A stretch of DNA of 64,000 nt, from assembly GCA_023333565.1 (NCBI GenBank), contig JAJKFH010000102.1, positions 5,659,001 through 5,723,000 on the forward strand, read 5' to 3'. Position 1 is the stretch's first letter, and each line of letters opens with the position of its first letter. Made by a program: the position numbers and the translations under genes. Below are positions 25,151-37,571 of the stretch, piece by piece. A model generated the notes under the pieces. That model made no database searches, was not told where the DNA came from, and saw only the letters and a program-made list of their open reading frames with translations. The DNA is from Puffinus mauretanicus (taxonomy: Eukaryota; Chordata; Aves; Procellariiformes; Procellariidae).

Positions 25151-28100
25151 AAAAGAACATATGATACACGAATTAAAGACTGGGCAAGTGTTGTTGCATG
25201 TTCCTTAAGCCATAACACTCTGCAGTTGATAAGTTGTCAATATTTGTGGACTCCAAAAACAGTTGTTTGAAAGCCAAACTTTCATGCTTCATTCTTATTA
25301 GAAGAAAACTATGTTTCTTATCCATCTTGAAATTGCTGGATTAAAGATTGTTGCTGTGTTTGTAAATTAGATCCACTCTATGGGGCTGTTAGGCTAGTTT
25401 CTTTGTCATATCATTTTCTTCTTATGATTAATGACATGAATAAGTAGTTTTAAATTGTGCTTAATTGAAAATAAGTTGTAAGTTAAGCCATAACAACACA
25501 TTACAGATAGACAACCAAAAACGAAGTGATGACTCATTCAGAGTGTAAACCACCACATTAGTTTTAATATAGTTGTACAGAAATATCAATTTCTTGTGAA
25601 AGTTATCAGTTATCAGCTGACGTTATCAGCATTTTTAGGAGATTCTGTTTACATCTTCCTATATTTTTAATATGTGCATTGTAAACATTAGGAATAATTA
25701 CTATGCCTTTCTTTGAAAATGACTTTCAGAATATTTAAAAGAAAAACTATCTTCAAAGTATCTTCAGCTACAGTTGCACATAGGGAAAAGTGAAAACATT
25801 GAAAGCTTTGTAAAATGTGCCTGTTTTGAGCATTTCAGAAATAAGTTTCCTTTCTTCTGCCCCCCAAAACAGGATTTCACTTCCTTTTCTCTAGTCAGCT
25901 GTTGCCATTTTTGTATATTGCTGTTTCAGTATCTATACATTAATGCCAGCTCTGTTTACTGTAGGGCTGTGTGAAGCTGGTTGGTGCACAGGGACAATGA
26001 TTGCTGGAGGGTGGCAATGACCCAGCCATTTACTTGACAGCAGCAGGCAACATCAAGTCCTACCTGTAGCTTTGAAGCAGCTCTGATTTCACTGTGCAAT
26101 AATGAGACAAGTTGCTTCCAGGGTACCTAATTTCCAATTTTGTGCTAATACTGTAATTTGAAATGCCTTGGTCTAGAACCTGCAAAGCAGTGGCTATGCC
26201 TGTTACATCCTGCTCTCGCTTCTCTGCTGGAGGTGAGAGCACCAAGATACTGGAACAAGCAGGATGTATTTTTTAGCTAGGGAAGAGTGAAATTCTTTGG
26301 ATAGAATAGGAACTAGAACTGAGCTTTTGAATTGTGATTTTGCAATTACTTTCCAAACAAGGAATAAAGAAACTTCAGGCTTCTGACAGTCAGATAATGT
26401 GCTATACCCCTTTCTTCTTGGAAGCTCAGCATTCGTCACTGACTTGATATTGTGAATCTCACTAGTGAGGCACTTTCTAAAATTATTAGCTTGTAAATGT
26501 GCTTGTGTGAAAAGGTGTGATTAAATATGGTCCATGTGCTAGGGTAATCAAGAGTGTTCCTGGATGAAGGGAAAATAAAACTAATGGTGGACAAGCCCCT
26601 AGTAATTTCCTGTTATGTAGCTTAAAAACAGAGACATGATTTTATTTTTTTCTTAGTATCAGGATAACTACACATTTCTGGAAGGTATGAACTTCATAAC
26701 AGTGAGTTAAACATGAGTTCAGATCAGAATTTAATAGGTTCCACAGTTTAGTGGTAGTGGCTGCAAGCTTTTAATTTGTTATATTATGGGAAAAGGATAG
26801 AAACACAAATCCAGGTATTCCTAAAATTCATCAAGATTTGGTTCTGTGTTTCAGAGTTAGGATTGCTTCTGGTCTACTGTAATGTAAGTAGAAAATAGAG
26901 TTGCCAAAAAAAAAAAAAGACTTCCCTCCCTCCCCCTTTGGTAACATTTTATTGTGTACTCCAGGATTAGTATTAATATTAGCTCAAGGGGTCTTTCAGA
27001 GCATAGTTTTATTATGTCATCTGTTAAATCAGTTAAGATGAACCAAAGTAGTATATTATTTCTTACAGCTTTTCAGTTTTTGCCTTCACTGCTTTACCTG
27101 TATGCATATTATTATAGGCATCTAGTTTAAGAGTTCAGCTTATGGTAGTTAAAAACACATTTTCAAGTTTTGAAAATTAATTGAAATATTGGAGAACCAA
27201 GATATTACTCAATCTGGGTGGAGTGTGTTTGACCCTAATGTAAATGAACAACTGTAACACTGACATTGTAATTGATATAAGCACTTCAATAGTTTTTCCT
27301 CTAGCTTCAAAAAGTTCTTATGACTTTTTTCAACAAAGCCTGGTTTATCTAACATGTTCTGAATATACTTCTCTTTTAATAGTGAGTATCAGATTTTTTT
27401 TTTTGAGCGGGCAATCTTCAGATGAAATATCCCATCGTTTTGGGGGAATGTTTTTGTTGCTTCCTTTAATTCCCTATTCAAACTTTTCTTCAGGGCTCTA
27501 TATTCATGATCAAACTAAAGAACTGCTTGCTCTTCATCTTAATTCCTTTTAGAAACGTTCTCCTTTTTCAAGATTGAACTGTAACTTCTTGAAATATTAA
27601 ACAGTTGGATTCACATGGAAGGACCCTCAAAACAGTGTGCATTTAGCGACTACAATCACACAATCTTAAATTATGTTGGTGAATTTTGATAAACAATTTA
27701 ATTTTCTGTACTGTTTACTTCTCTTTATAATATTCTTCAATGGAAGATACAGTACTTAGCCTATTATTTGTTCTTTCTTACCTAATTTACAGACTTAATT
27801 AACTGATTATATTAAGTTCTAGGGCAGCAGAATTAAGATGTTCACCAATTTCCACAGCAGCAGTGAAACTTAAATAGATTACTATTTCACTTTATTCCCA
27901 GCTGCTCATTAGAGTTGTTCTTGCCTGGATAAAGTATGAGGACTCTCTAACTTTCATTTTTTAGGCTTCTTTCACTCAAAATAACCAAGCTTAACTTAAA
28001 CAGTCGGTCATTGCTAACCCAACATAGGAATGCATTGCTAACACTTATGGAATCCAGTGCCAGACTATAGTCCTAAGCTGGAATTTACTTGTTTCTATGT

Positions 28101-29600
28101 GATTATATTCTTATCAGTGTTGATATTTGTCCTTCTTTTTGTCATGCCTGGGAGCGCAAAAGAGAAGTCTGGAATCTGCATGTAAATTACAGGCACTTAT
28201 GGATCCTTCAGCAAAAAAAATATTATAGGAATGCAAATTATTATAATTATTGCTAGTATAATAATATACTACAACATGCCCCTTTTGAAGGGTGATGGTG
28301 ATTCAGAGTACTGGGAAGAATAAATCCAAAGCCTTTTCTTCCTCTTAACCAAACACAGTACTATGAATTTTACTTGCAACTTGTTGCTTACTATAGAAGG
28401 GTATGCACTACCGCTTCCTAATATTAATACAGGATAAGCTTCTGCTACTCCCTGTTCTGTTATTCCACAATCTGGAAGTAAATTGTCAGGAAGGATTTTT
28501 ACATTATAAAGTGTTGCTTTTTTTCAGCAGAAATAACCAAATTAAAATCTTAACTTTTGGTTATTTACACTGTATATCACCAATTGTAACTTTTGATAAT
28601 GAAATATTTTAACAAGCAACATGCATTTACCAATCTGTGAGTCAATGTAATCAAAATAAATGTAAAAAGAACTATATGCCATCTGAACTATCAAATATGT
28701 AATTATTTTCACAATTAAAATAATTTCAATATAGCCAAATATATTTTTAAACACTTCATTTACAAATACTTTTGCACCAAGAAATGCTGACCACAATAAC
28801 CAGAGATTTTGAGTCTCCAGGACTTACATAAAACATAGAAAAGACTTCATTTTAACTTGGATAATTATTTTTTAAAAGCAGTGGTATAAAAGCTAAATAT
28901 TTGCAGAGAGGGAATAATACTGTTTGTGGCTCACCTGCTCTTTATCAGAATAATCAGGCTCCTGACAGTGCCTGACCGTGGCTGCATTGTTTCTGTGATT
29001 TACCTGGCTGCCTGCAATGTCTCTACTTCCAGCAAAGAATAGTCATCTCTCGAAGATAGTTGTAAGAAAGCTAATTTTTCTTCATTATTGAACTTCTCAT
29101 GTAAACTGAGTGGATTTGGAATATTTGGGAATGTTTTAGGCACAGAGAGCTCATCTACTGCTAGTCTATTGCATTTAATTAATGGTTGCTACTCACTTTT
29201 TCAAATAATTCTATTTTTGGTATACTTTTTGCTCTGTAGAGTTAAACTTTTTTCCCCTACTTTTCTGATGATCATGGAGGCTAATTTGCATTTTGACATC
29301 ATGTATGAGTTACAATTTCTAAACTCTAACTGTTGAAAATAAATATCCATTGCTTTGCCCTGGCAAAACAGAGATTCACTCCCAAAAATATTTCTTCATA
29401 TATATTTTAATCTCAGTCATGTTAAACCTTGTTCTCAAGAACGTACAGAAGCTACTCAGCCTGTCCATAGCACCATGGCTTCTTTAGAAGAAACCGTCTC
29501 TTGTATTTGCTTCAACATCTGGAAAACATTATCTGTATCAATGTTTTTTGCTTAAATCACAATAATACCCCATCCACTTTGAGGTGAATGTCTGCTCTCG

Positions 29601-29662
29601 GTGTTGTGGTTTTTGGTGTGTTGGGGTTTTTTTGTAGGGTTTTCTTGTGGTTTTTTGTTTTT
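29601..29662 (+). repeat. T/G-rich low-complexity block
   Basis: The plus strand is almost only T and G, with motifs such as TTTTTGGTGTGTTGGGG and GTGGTTTTTTG. It belongs with the similar blocks near 32.3, 35.6, 37.5 (opposite strand), 40.6 and 46.6 kb. Confidence 0.85.
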
Positions 29663-31831
29663 AAAACATGCATTAGCTAAAAAAATGGAAAGATTTTTTT
29701 CAGGTTTTTCTTAATCTATGTCCAAGTATTTAATTGCCTGGTTTTAGATGTGGCTGTTGATTCCTGTGAAATAAGAATATCGATAGTGCTGTGTCTGTAT
29801 CTTGCCAGTTCCAGGAAAGTTGTTTTGGAGCCAGAAGGGAAATGTATGGAAATCCTTGTAGCAGCACCATTCCCATAATAAACATCAAAATAGCATCTTG
29901 TTTGTTTTTGGAGGGGATATTAATATACTAGAAAAAATGGCAATAATTTGTTCTAATCAGCACAACCTGTGGGTGTTTTCTGAGTTGTTCATTTTGTTTT
30001 GTGAAAACTGCAGCAGGTGAATGAGATGAGAAATAATGTGCAATGATTAGGGTTTGCTTGAAGTTGGGCATTCATCAACAATTAGAGAAAGCATAGAACT
30101 TGCAAATTGTTTGCCTTTTTTTAACTTTTTTTTCCTCCTCTCAATGGTCACGTGCTTCAGGAGGGGCTGCTTTGTTAAATGAAGGCATTTTCTGGATATC
30201 TTGTATTTTTTTTTTTTCTATAGTCAAGGAATTGAGGAAACTATTCCTTTCAGACTTAAATATCTTCAAAACTTCATGTTATGTTACCAATGATTAGTAT
30301 CTTGACCAAAGTAAAACCACTCTCATTCTTTGCCTCACCTGTAGGACATTCCTCAGCACACTTGTTCTTTGACCTGTTCTTAAGCTTCCCTCATGCTCAA
30401 CCAGCTCCAGCAGTGTCTATTAAACAGTTATGACTACAGTCTCTTTGTTATTTTAAAGACGATGAACTTTGACTCAAGCCTTTCCCACACCTAAGGTGCG
30501 TGCTTCTGAAGATTTTTCACCTTTTGAGCATTACCGTTTTCTGTCACAGATGCAACACAGCTGAGATACTCGACACAGATTTTTGCAAGTTTCTAGTATG
30601 ATTACATTTAATGAGGACTAGGCAAGATCTAACTGAAGCAATAAGGTCAGAGTATGTATTTCTCTACTGGATTTTCTTTTTCCTTGATTCTCTCATTCTT
30701 CCTGTCAACTTTCTGCTTCTGATGTCATTTTTTTTTTTGAAATGACCAAGTGACCCTGACTAGGTTCTTCAGTGGAACAAATCCCAGTATAGTCCATAGT
30801 CCAGTGAGTTTCAGTTATTGAAACTGGTTTGCCCTGGTTTGCAGCCTTTGGGCTCTGTGTCTGAAACGCCTGCCTTTGACTGAACTATTACTGAAGTTTA
30901 AGGACTTGGTGCAGGGTTATTCATTCTCTTCTAGGTTTTTCGTCAGCCTCAGGGCAGACAATGGTGGACATCACAAGTGGATACAGTCTAATGCAAATAC
31001 ATGAAGAAAGCTTGCAATAACTGACAGCTTCATAGACTAATAGATGCATCCTCCAACCATCACACTTTGTAAAATACCTAGTACCTGATCCTGAAACAAA
31101 TGCAGCTGTTTCTTGAGAGGAAAATGAAAATGTGGTGCTACTTTAGGTTAGAAGCTGTTAAGTTTATCAAATTTCTTTACTGTCTGCTTGAGATTTGCTT
31201 ACAGTAATATAGCATCATTTTACAGTGGTTTACAGAAATGAATTCTATCTTAGAAATTGTTCGGGATATTAGAAAACTTGTCTGTACTTTCAGTCTGAAG
31301 GGTTAAACTTCTATTTCTCCAAAGTGAGTGAAATACTGTGCACCTAAGTAGCTGGGAAAGCCAGTTTCACTAGCTTATCATACAGCCTTAGATCTGACTA
31401 AAAACCAGTTTTAAATTCCTGAATCATACATGAAAATTATTTGTTTTGGCAAAGCTATTTATCAAAGAGTTGATGGCAAGCGTGCCAGACAACATCATGA
31501 TGCGAAACCAACCAAAAATAATCATACTAAACACAGGGCCTGTCATGCCAGTGAAATTCAGTAGCTGACTATACCCTGATTTTTTTGAGAGCAGCTATAT
31601 CAGTTGATCAAAAGAAAGTAGCAAGAAGCTCTGTAATATGTAATTTAAAATTCCTTGTAAAATGTACATCACGTAGTGTAGATGTGGCTTCATTGTCTAT
31701 AAACTTCTGATCCTCTTATGAATCATACTTAACTGTTGGCATTAATTACATCTTGTAACACATAACTTCATTTTTACATTTGAATATAAATTTGGACCTC
31801 TTAGGGGTGGATCAGAGGTAATCTCCACTTT

Positions 31832-31841
31832 GGGGGGGGGG
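31832..31841. repeat. G10 homopolymer
   Basis: A run of ten G residues on the plus strand sits in otherwise mixed sequence and is followed by AAAAGGG. It is a simple homopolymer of no assigned function. Confidence 0.9.
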
Positions 31842-32307
31842 AAAAGGGCTCTGAGTAGACCCCATCTGTCCATAGACTCTGTGTTATTTTATTTATTTTA
31901 ACTATTAGGAACCATTACTGTACAGCTTGTGGAAGACAGCTGTGTGTGAACTGTACAGGATTAAAGAAGCAAAAATGTTTCATTGTATAGAAATAATAAA
32001 AGGAAAGAGTTTTCCATAGCTGCCTTTAGGCATTTTTAGGCCCCTGTGCTCAGATAAGCTCATGCATTATTCAGAGAAATTATATCCACACTATGTCTGT
32101 GCCTATTGGGCCACTTTTTTAATAACAAGAATCCTACGCAGCAGGTAATAGTATACAAAATATTCCAAAAGCAGCTTTTTGGAATAAAAGTTGTACTTTG
32201 CAATTTTTAGCCCAAACAATGATAGTTACTCATTGTCCCATTGGGCTTCAAAAGGTTAATCTGGTATGACCCAGGGAAAAGCAATATAAATTTTAGGATG
32301 CTGAAGA

Positions 32308-32360
32308 GTGGGGTTTTGTTGTTGGGTTTTGGTTTTTATTGTTGGTTTATTTTTTCTTTA
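32308..32360 (+). repeat. T/G-rich low-complexity block
   Basis: Starting with GTGGGGTTTTGTTGTTGGG, this stretch is composed almost wholly of T and G on the plus strand. It lies about 200 bases upstream of the ancient CR1 tail at 32,560 and shows no link to it. Confidence 0.8.
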
Positions 32361-32559
32361 AAGAAACTCGTGGTAAACATACATAACACCAGCTGCCACA
32401 AGTAACAATAAAGTTGGTTGTTTTCTTTTTTTAAAGTACCAAAGCAGTTATAAGTGCATAGTATTAACTACTGATTGATACACAGAGTAATTAGTGCAAG
32501 ACTAGTTCCATTTTTTTCTTCCATGTATTTGCTGCTTTCATATGTTTAGGAATTTTTTG

Positions 32560-32640
32560 AGTAAAATTTATAGACTGTAAGCTAGAGGAGACAAGTGATA
32601 TGGTCAACTAGATTCTCTTCTTAGGCACAGAATATCACTT
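32560..32640 (-). mobile_element. Ancient CR1 3' tail, minus strand
   Basis: TATAGACTGTAAGCTAGAGG, followed by a match to the 'GATGGTCATCTAGTCTGACTTCC...ACAGAATATCACCCAGT' type of sauropsid CR1 tail in reverse-complement orientation, places a decayed CR1 3' end here. The order and spacing of the pieces match for about 75 bases. It may be a separate insertion, or the far 3' end of the element seen from 32,955, with 300 bases of unrelated or degraded DNA between. The consensus was recalled, not aligned. Confidence 0.6.
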
Positions 32641-32734
32641 ACCAGTTTGTGGGAGGGGGAAATTGAACCTCGTAGCTATTGCCCACAGTTAATCAATCTC
32701 TTTCCTACATTTTGAGGCAAGACAGTGAACTCTG

Positions 32735-32860
32735 TTTCACTACGACAGAAATGAGGCAGAGCTATTGAGTGCCTGAAATCACAATGAAGAAAGTCCTCAT
32801 CACAAGCTGAAGTTGACTGTGTTCTATGCCAGGATATCAGCTGCAGTGTGATGCTGTCCA
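32735..32860 (-). mobile_element. Possible MIR-like SINE remnant, minus strand
   Basis: In reverse-complement sense, ACAGAAATGAGGCAGAGCTA followed by GAGTGCCTGAAATCACAATG resembles the MIR core read backwards ('ACAGATGAGGAAACTGAGGCACAGAG...AAGTGACTTGCCCAAGGTCACAC'). It sits between two ancient CR1 blocks of the same orientation. The match is short and could be coincidental. Confidence 0.3.
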
Positions 32861-32954
32861 TGCTTCAGTTTTAAAGAGCCCTATTCAAATATATTGATGA
32901 CTACCTCAGAATCCTAGAAATCCTCCTCCTTGCTTTTCCTTCCCGATAGCCTAA

Positions 32955-33300
32955 ATCATCCATGACAGAATTGTCTAACCTGTTCTTAAAGAAGAGTCCT
33001 CAGTCTCTTTTGATAAACTGGTCCCATGCTTCACTGTCCTTGCTGTTAGAAAGTTTTATCCTTGTGTCAATGCTTAACTGCCCTTCCCAGCAATTTAAGC
33101 TCATTACTTCTTGCCCAGTTACAAAAGAAAAAAAAAAAACACTACCTTTTTCTTGCGGTTACTTTTTATATATTTGGAGACTGCAGTTCATCTCAAACGT
33201 CTCTCAAATTCAAGTGCTTTGGTTGCTCAACCTTTCCTCAAGGGCCATGCTTTCATCTGTTCTCATGGTGGCAATGAGCGTCTCTTTCACCATTGTTTCT
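32955..33300 (-). mobile_element. Ancient CR1 3' region, minus strand
   Basis: The plus strand here aligns by eye with the reverse complement of a CR1 3' coding end. The pieces appear in the expected order: CTAACCTGTTCTTAAA, then a diverged equivalent of the 'conspicuous gap' motif ACTGGTCCCATGCTT, then GCTGTTAGAAAGTTTTATCC, CAGCAATTTAAGCTCATTAC, TTCTTGCCCAGTT, ATATATTTGGAGACTG and a diverged CTCCTCAAGG-type segment near 33,230. Divergence is heavy, a poly-A run has expanded at about 33,126-33,140, and there is no usable reading frame. Small open frames over this segment (for example 32,962-33,303) are chance openings antisense to the element. I infer an old insertion, probably predating the 50.1 kb copy. 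Confidence 0.75.
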
Positions 33301-33699
33301 TAGTGCTTGTACGTGCTACTAGCTCGCAGGTGCATAAAAACATTGTCAGGAAAGGTTCAAGGCTGAATGTGACATGCTGACGTCAATAACCCAGGCTGCA
33401 AAACAACCTCATAACCTGGAGAAAACAGAAGTAGTCTATAAAAGCTGTGTGAGTAGAATCAGTTGGTTTCTCAGTGCTGCATAATCCTTCCTCAAATACA
33501 GTAATCCTCCAGCAGACCCACACAGCTTGCTCAGCCTCTAGCTAGTTATACGTGTTCAGACTTTTTCCTCAAGTAAGCAGACAAAATAACTGTGCTCAAA
33601 GCATGTCTTATTTCCTTGCTGGAAACCCCATTGGATGGGTTTCCTTGCACCCCTTCAAGACAGTGACAGGCTTATTCTGTCTGGCATGAGACAAATGAG

Positions 33700-33790
33700 C
33701 ACACAGTCCAGTTGCTGCCTTTTTCTGGACGTTCTCTGGTTTCTTCATGTCCACCCTGATATTGTGTGACTGAGAAGCTGTGATCATCTT
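33700..33790 (-). mobile_element. Possible continuation of ancient CR1, minus strand
   Basis: GTTGCTGCCTTTTTCTGGAC followed by GTTCTCTGGTTTCTTCATGTCC resembles the 'TTGCCCTCCTCTGGACACGCTCCAGCACCTCCATGTCC' segment of CR1, in the same orientation as the block ending at 33,300. In an intact CR1 these two blocks would be adjacent, but here about 400 bases separate them. The simplest reading is an insertion into, or a locally scrambled, old CR1. The match is short, so chance or a separate CR1 fragment remains possible. Confidence 0.4.
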
Positions 33791-35593
33791 GCACAAGGCA
33801 GCTAGCTTAGCCCTTGAAAACAAAAGCTGTGCAGGAAGGGTTTTCCAGACCGCCTAGTTCTTTAAAAGCTACCTTTGTTTTTCCCTTGGAGTGAGCAATT
33901 TCACATTCACTTTAAACCTGCATCCCTGGGGCTTATCAATAAAAAGGATGGGTTTCCTCCATCCCTAGCCACAGATTCTCCTCTGTGTTGACTATATCAT
34001 CTGTATGGTGCATAAGATCATTGGACTGATCCAGTTGAAAATGAATTCAGCAACAAAAGTAACAATGAATTTTCTGAACAAATCTTCTCTGTTTTCCTGT
34101 GCAGGATGGCACAAACACTGTTGGAGGAATAAGGAATAAATGGGGTTGGCATGTGGCCAAGGCAGGGCAGCAGTCCGGACTTAAATTCACTGAAGTCACT
34201 GTTAATCACCAGTCTTGGAGGAATCTGATCATTATTGATCTCAGCCAGATCATTATATCTCATCCTTACCCCCTCAGTAGAGTGTTGCAATGGGTTAGGC
34301 TTCCTCCTTCACCGTGCTTTTGCATGACTGGTGTTCTCGATGCCATTCCCATATGGTGTCGTACTATTAGGCAGGGCGTCACCCTCTTCTGCCTATCCCA
34401 GCACACCTGCATCACTGGGAATGTTGTTACAAAACAGTGGGGAGAAACACATTTGAATCCTCAAAACATGCTGGATTTATGGGTCTATTTCTTCCTAACT
34501 TGTCAATGTCCTTGGAGCTCATAACTGAGACAGGTCTTTAATGTGAAGCTAGGTAAGCTCAGGAACAATAAAAGCAGCAGCTTGAGAAGGGGACACATAC
34601 ACATCTTTACCTTTTGAGATACCAGCAAATTTCTGTATGCCAAACCAGTTCTGCTGGACTGTTTCTGAAGTGCCATATTTTGACATAAGTACAACAGACA
34701 CTGCATCCCTATACCAACTTGAGAGCCTTGCATATTGCTTGAACTTTAGGCATAGACGTTCATGCTTTTGAATTCGGGTTCAACTGACTTACCCTTCATA
34801 GGAGATGTGACCAAAAAAGCAACTGAGGCCACATCTCAATTTTCAACATCACATCCTAGTCACAAGACATTGGTTCCTTTCTGCATCTTTTTTATGCAGC
34901 ATTGTGTTCTGGATTCTATGGGACAATCTTTTCAGAGCCAGGTAATTCAGTTAATGTTCATGTGTTCCCTATCTAACACAATGTACTGTATAATAACATG
35001 TGATATCTTTCATCCTTGCTTTCCAAATCATTACATTTCAAGAATCACCTTCTACTTGCACTGGTAACAAAACAAAACTATGCTCAAGTCTGCCACTGCA
35101 TAATTTTTCTTATCAAAGTCCTTTTCCCATAAAACCTTATGTTGAAATATTCAACAACCTTAGGAAACCATGTGACTTCCTCCCCTCAATTACTGCTTAC
35201 AAGAAGTTGGCTTCCCTATTTAAAATGAGACCTTTAGACCATTTGGGGTTTATCTTACTCACAATAAGCCAACAGATGAGGTTCCTCCTTGACCCTGCAG
35301 CTGATCGTGAAACTGTCAGGAGAGAGTTATGCACTTCAAGAAGGCATAAATCATGTAGTTAATCATAATTAAACCTGCGGAAGTTAGACAGGAATCAGTT
35401 AAAGGCACAAAACCAATCTAGCAGCCATTGCAGCTCCCTTTTTGCAAATCCATCATTTAAAAAAAGATAAGCATCCAAGGAAAAACAAATGCCTTTTGCT
35501 TGAATGCACACAATTTCCAATACAGAGGTGGTTGCCTTGAAATCCCAGCTCTAAATAATTTAATTTGCTTTATTCAAAACATAAATTAGAGAT

Positions 35594-35694
35594 GAGGGTG
35601 GATGGGGGTTTTTGTTTTGGCTTTTGTGGGGTTTTTTTGTTGGGCTTTTTTGGTTGGTTTTTGTTTGGTTTGGTCTTGGTTGGTTGGTTTTTTT
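35594..35694 (+). repeat. T/G-rich low-complexity block
   Basis: About 100 bases on the plus strand contain almost no A or C, built from irregular TTTTTGG, TTGGTTGG and GGGG units. A 61-codon open frame (35,612-35,797) rich in Trp, Phe, Gly and Leu covers it and is a by-product of the composition. Confidence 0.9.
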
Positions 35695-35892
35695 AAATCA
35701 TACTTGTAAAGTTCCCTGTCCTGCCTCACCCAACAGAGATTATTGGAAGAGAAGGTTTTTCAGATTTCTAAAATCAGTTAGATATAGGATTGAGTGAGCA
35801 CAGACCTGGGTTCAGAGGGGATGTGCAAAATTCAAGCCTGAGTTTTCAATTTGCAGCTGAAACTCTAAGTGTAAAACTTCCTGCATTTACAG

Positions 35893-35917
35893 TTTTTTTT
35901 TTTTTTTTTTCTTTTTT
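35893..35917. repeat. Poly-T tract
   Basis: A run of eighteen T residues, a C, and six more T residues lies on the plus strand. It could be the poly-A tail of a minus-strand retroposed sequence, but I recognise no retroposon body on either side, so I list it as a homopolymer. Confidence 0.85.
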
Positions 35918-36014
35918 AGTCCCGTATTAGAATTTCTGTCAAAAGTTTTGGTTCTAGCCAAACAAAACTACAGAAAACAGGGTTTGGCACAAAAACAATT
36001 TACTGCTTGACTAA

Positions 36015-36160
36015 AGTGGGGGGAGGTAGGGAGGTGGGAATGCAGTTCCATACTGGGATAAAACCAAGGCCATTACCTTTATGTATTTATTTTATGTTAA
36101 GGGGTTTTGGGGGTGGAAAAAAAAGTGTGGAGGGGGAGAAAAAGAGGGAGGAAGAAGAAC
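36015..36160 (+). repeat. Purine-rich, G-run region
   Basis: The plus strand is strongly purine-biased, with a G-rich cluster at 36,016-36,041 (runs of 6, 3 and 3 plus GG pairs) and G-runs of 4, 5 and 5 with long A/G stretches at about 36,099-36,160. Triplex or quadruplex structure is possible. Small open frames here are compositional. Confidence 0.65.
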
Positions 36161-37047
36161 AAGAGATCAAGAATAAAGACTTGAATGAGAGTCTGCCTTG
36201 TCCAGGGTGAGTGCCAAGATCAACTGGATTCTCTGGCATCTTTTTTAAAAATCTTTTTAAAATAGTTCCATTTTATATAAAAAAATATATATTGGAGAAG
36301 AGGGTTTATTGCTCACTGGATCCAGTGTCCAAGGTACATGAGTATTCTGTGGCAACTAGACTTGTAGGAGCATTTCACACTGAGGCCCAGTGGGCGTTAG
36401 CTGTTTACACAGAATGAAAGATCTGCAGTAGGAGAAATGGAGAGCAGCCCACCAGTAAGCCTGCTAGTAAGCTCAGCCACCTGGTACACTGGCATTAAAG
36501 TGACTTCTGTGGGTATATTCACTTTTGACCAGGAAAAAGGGAACTTGAAACTTGCTGATGTTATGGAAGTGCTTTAAGCACTTGACTTTTCTGCTATTAT
36601 TTTTCTTCTCTGTGGCTCTCATACTGTCTCTGTGATTTTTTTATTTTTTTTTTAAACTTGAAATTCCATTCTTCTTGATGCAACTTGCTTTGTGCCTGGT
36701 ACTGTTCCATGAAAAGTATTGCTCTTCATATGTCAACAGTTTCTGACAAAGGAAATCATTTCATTAGAAAACGCCTGATCAAGCTGTAATTGGCATGCCA
36801 TATCCCAGAGCGCTTCTGTACAAAAAGAGAGAATGCATATTGCTATGCTCTACTCCTCATGATCCTCAACTCTAATTAAAGATGTCTTGCCATCTATAAA
36901 ACAGTTGCAGCAAAAAATGTGAAGGCAACTCCAGTTACAGTATAATATTTTCCTTTAATGCTTGCTGTTTTGTCTCCAGATAATTTGGGAATAAAATCCT
37001 TGATGCATATGCTTTTGGGCATGGCCATTTCTGAAATGTTTGGATTA

Positions 37048-37115
37048 CTGGTCTGTGTTATTCACAAAATCAGACTAGATGATCGCAGTGCTGCCTTCTG
37101 GTCATAGGCCCTATT
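37048..37115 (+). mobile_element. Ancient CR1 3' tail, plus strand
   Basis: GGTCTGTGTTATTCAC, then CAGACTAGATGATCGCAGTG and CTGCCTTCTGGTCATAGG match the tail of sauropsid-type CR1 elements ('...CAGACTAGATGATCATAATGGTCCCTTCTGGCC...') over about 65 bases. The terminal octamers are not preserved; CCCTATT at 37,110-37,116 is the likely remnant. No coding region of the element is recognisable upstream, so this is a short truncated copy. Confidence 0.72.
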
Positions 37116-37420
37116 TAACATTTATCCTTTCCTTTACCGCTTTCCAAGTGTGAAATGCAGGCTTGACTCTGTGCAAGAGCCCTGTGTGGAGCATCTCTTT
37201 GTCCTCCTCCTTTTTTTGTGTATATTTTCAGCTACTGCTTCCCAGAAACTCTCTGGAATAACAACATGTGTAGTGGAGGTCTACCATCACAGGAGAGTAT
37301 GCTTAGCTGCAAGAGGTCACAATGTATTCAACTTTTTTGGAGAAAAGACCTACAGAACTGATAGGAATGGTAGAGGAAGTTGGTTAGATATTGCTAAGGT
37401 ACTACAGTTCGTTTTTTGTG

Positions 37421-37571
37421 TTTTTTTTTTTAAAAAAAAAAAACAACGCCAAACAAACCCCACCAAAACCGAAAACCAAAACAAAACCCAAACAAATAAT
37501 AAAAAAAAACGCACAACAAAACAAACAAAAAACCCCAACAACAACAACAAAAACAAACCATAAAACCCCCC
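37421..37571 (-). repeat. Long A/C-rich (T/G on minus) block after a T11-A12 palindrome
   Basis: The block begins with eleven T residues directly followed by twelve A residues, a perfect AT hairpin at about 37,421-37,443. It continues as about 125 bases containing almost only A and C, in irregular AAAACC, CAACAA and CCCC units. On the minus strand it is the same kind of T/G-rich sequence as the blocks at 29.6, 35.6, 40.6 and 46.6 kb. Several Lys/Asn/Thr-rich or Phe/Val/Gly-rich open frames cross it and are artefacts. Confidence 0.9.

Larger units (their letters stand above)
22080..32555. other. Unassigned AT-rich non-coding DNA
   Basis: This long stretch is dominated by AT-rich sequence with frequent stops in all frames. 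Only the simple repeats and the possible ancient repeat listed separately stand out. The longest open frame is 102 codons (27,244-27,552) and resembles no family I know. Confidence 0.55.

Noticed and set aside
29825..29860. GAGCCAGAAGGGAAATG resembling the minus-strand CR1 tail motif
   Set aside because: Only about 15 bases match and the expected neighbouring tail motifs are absent.
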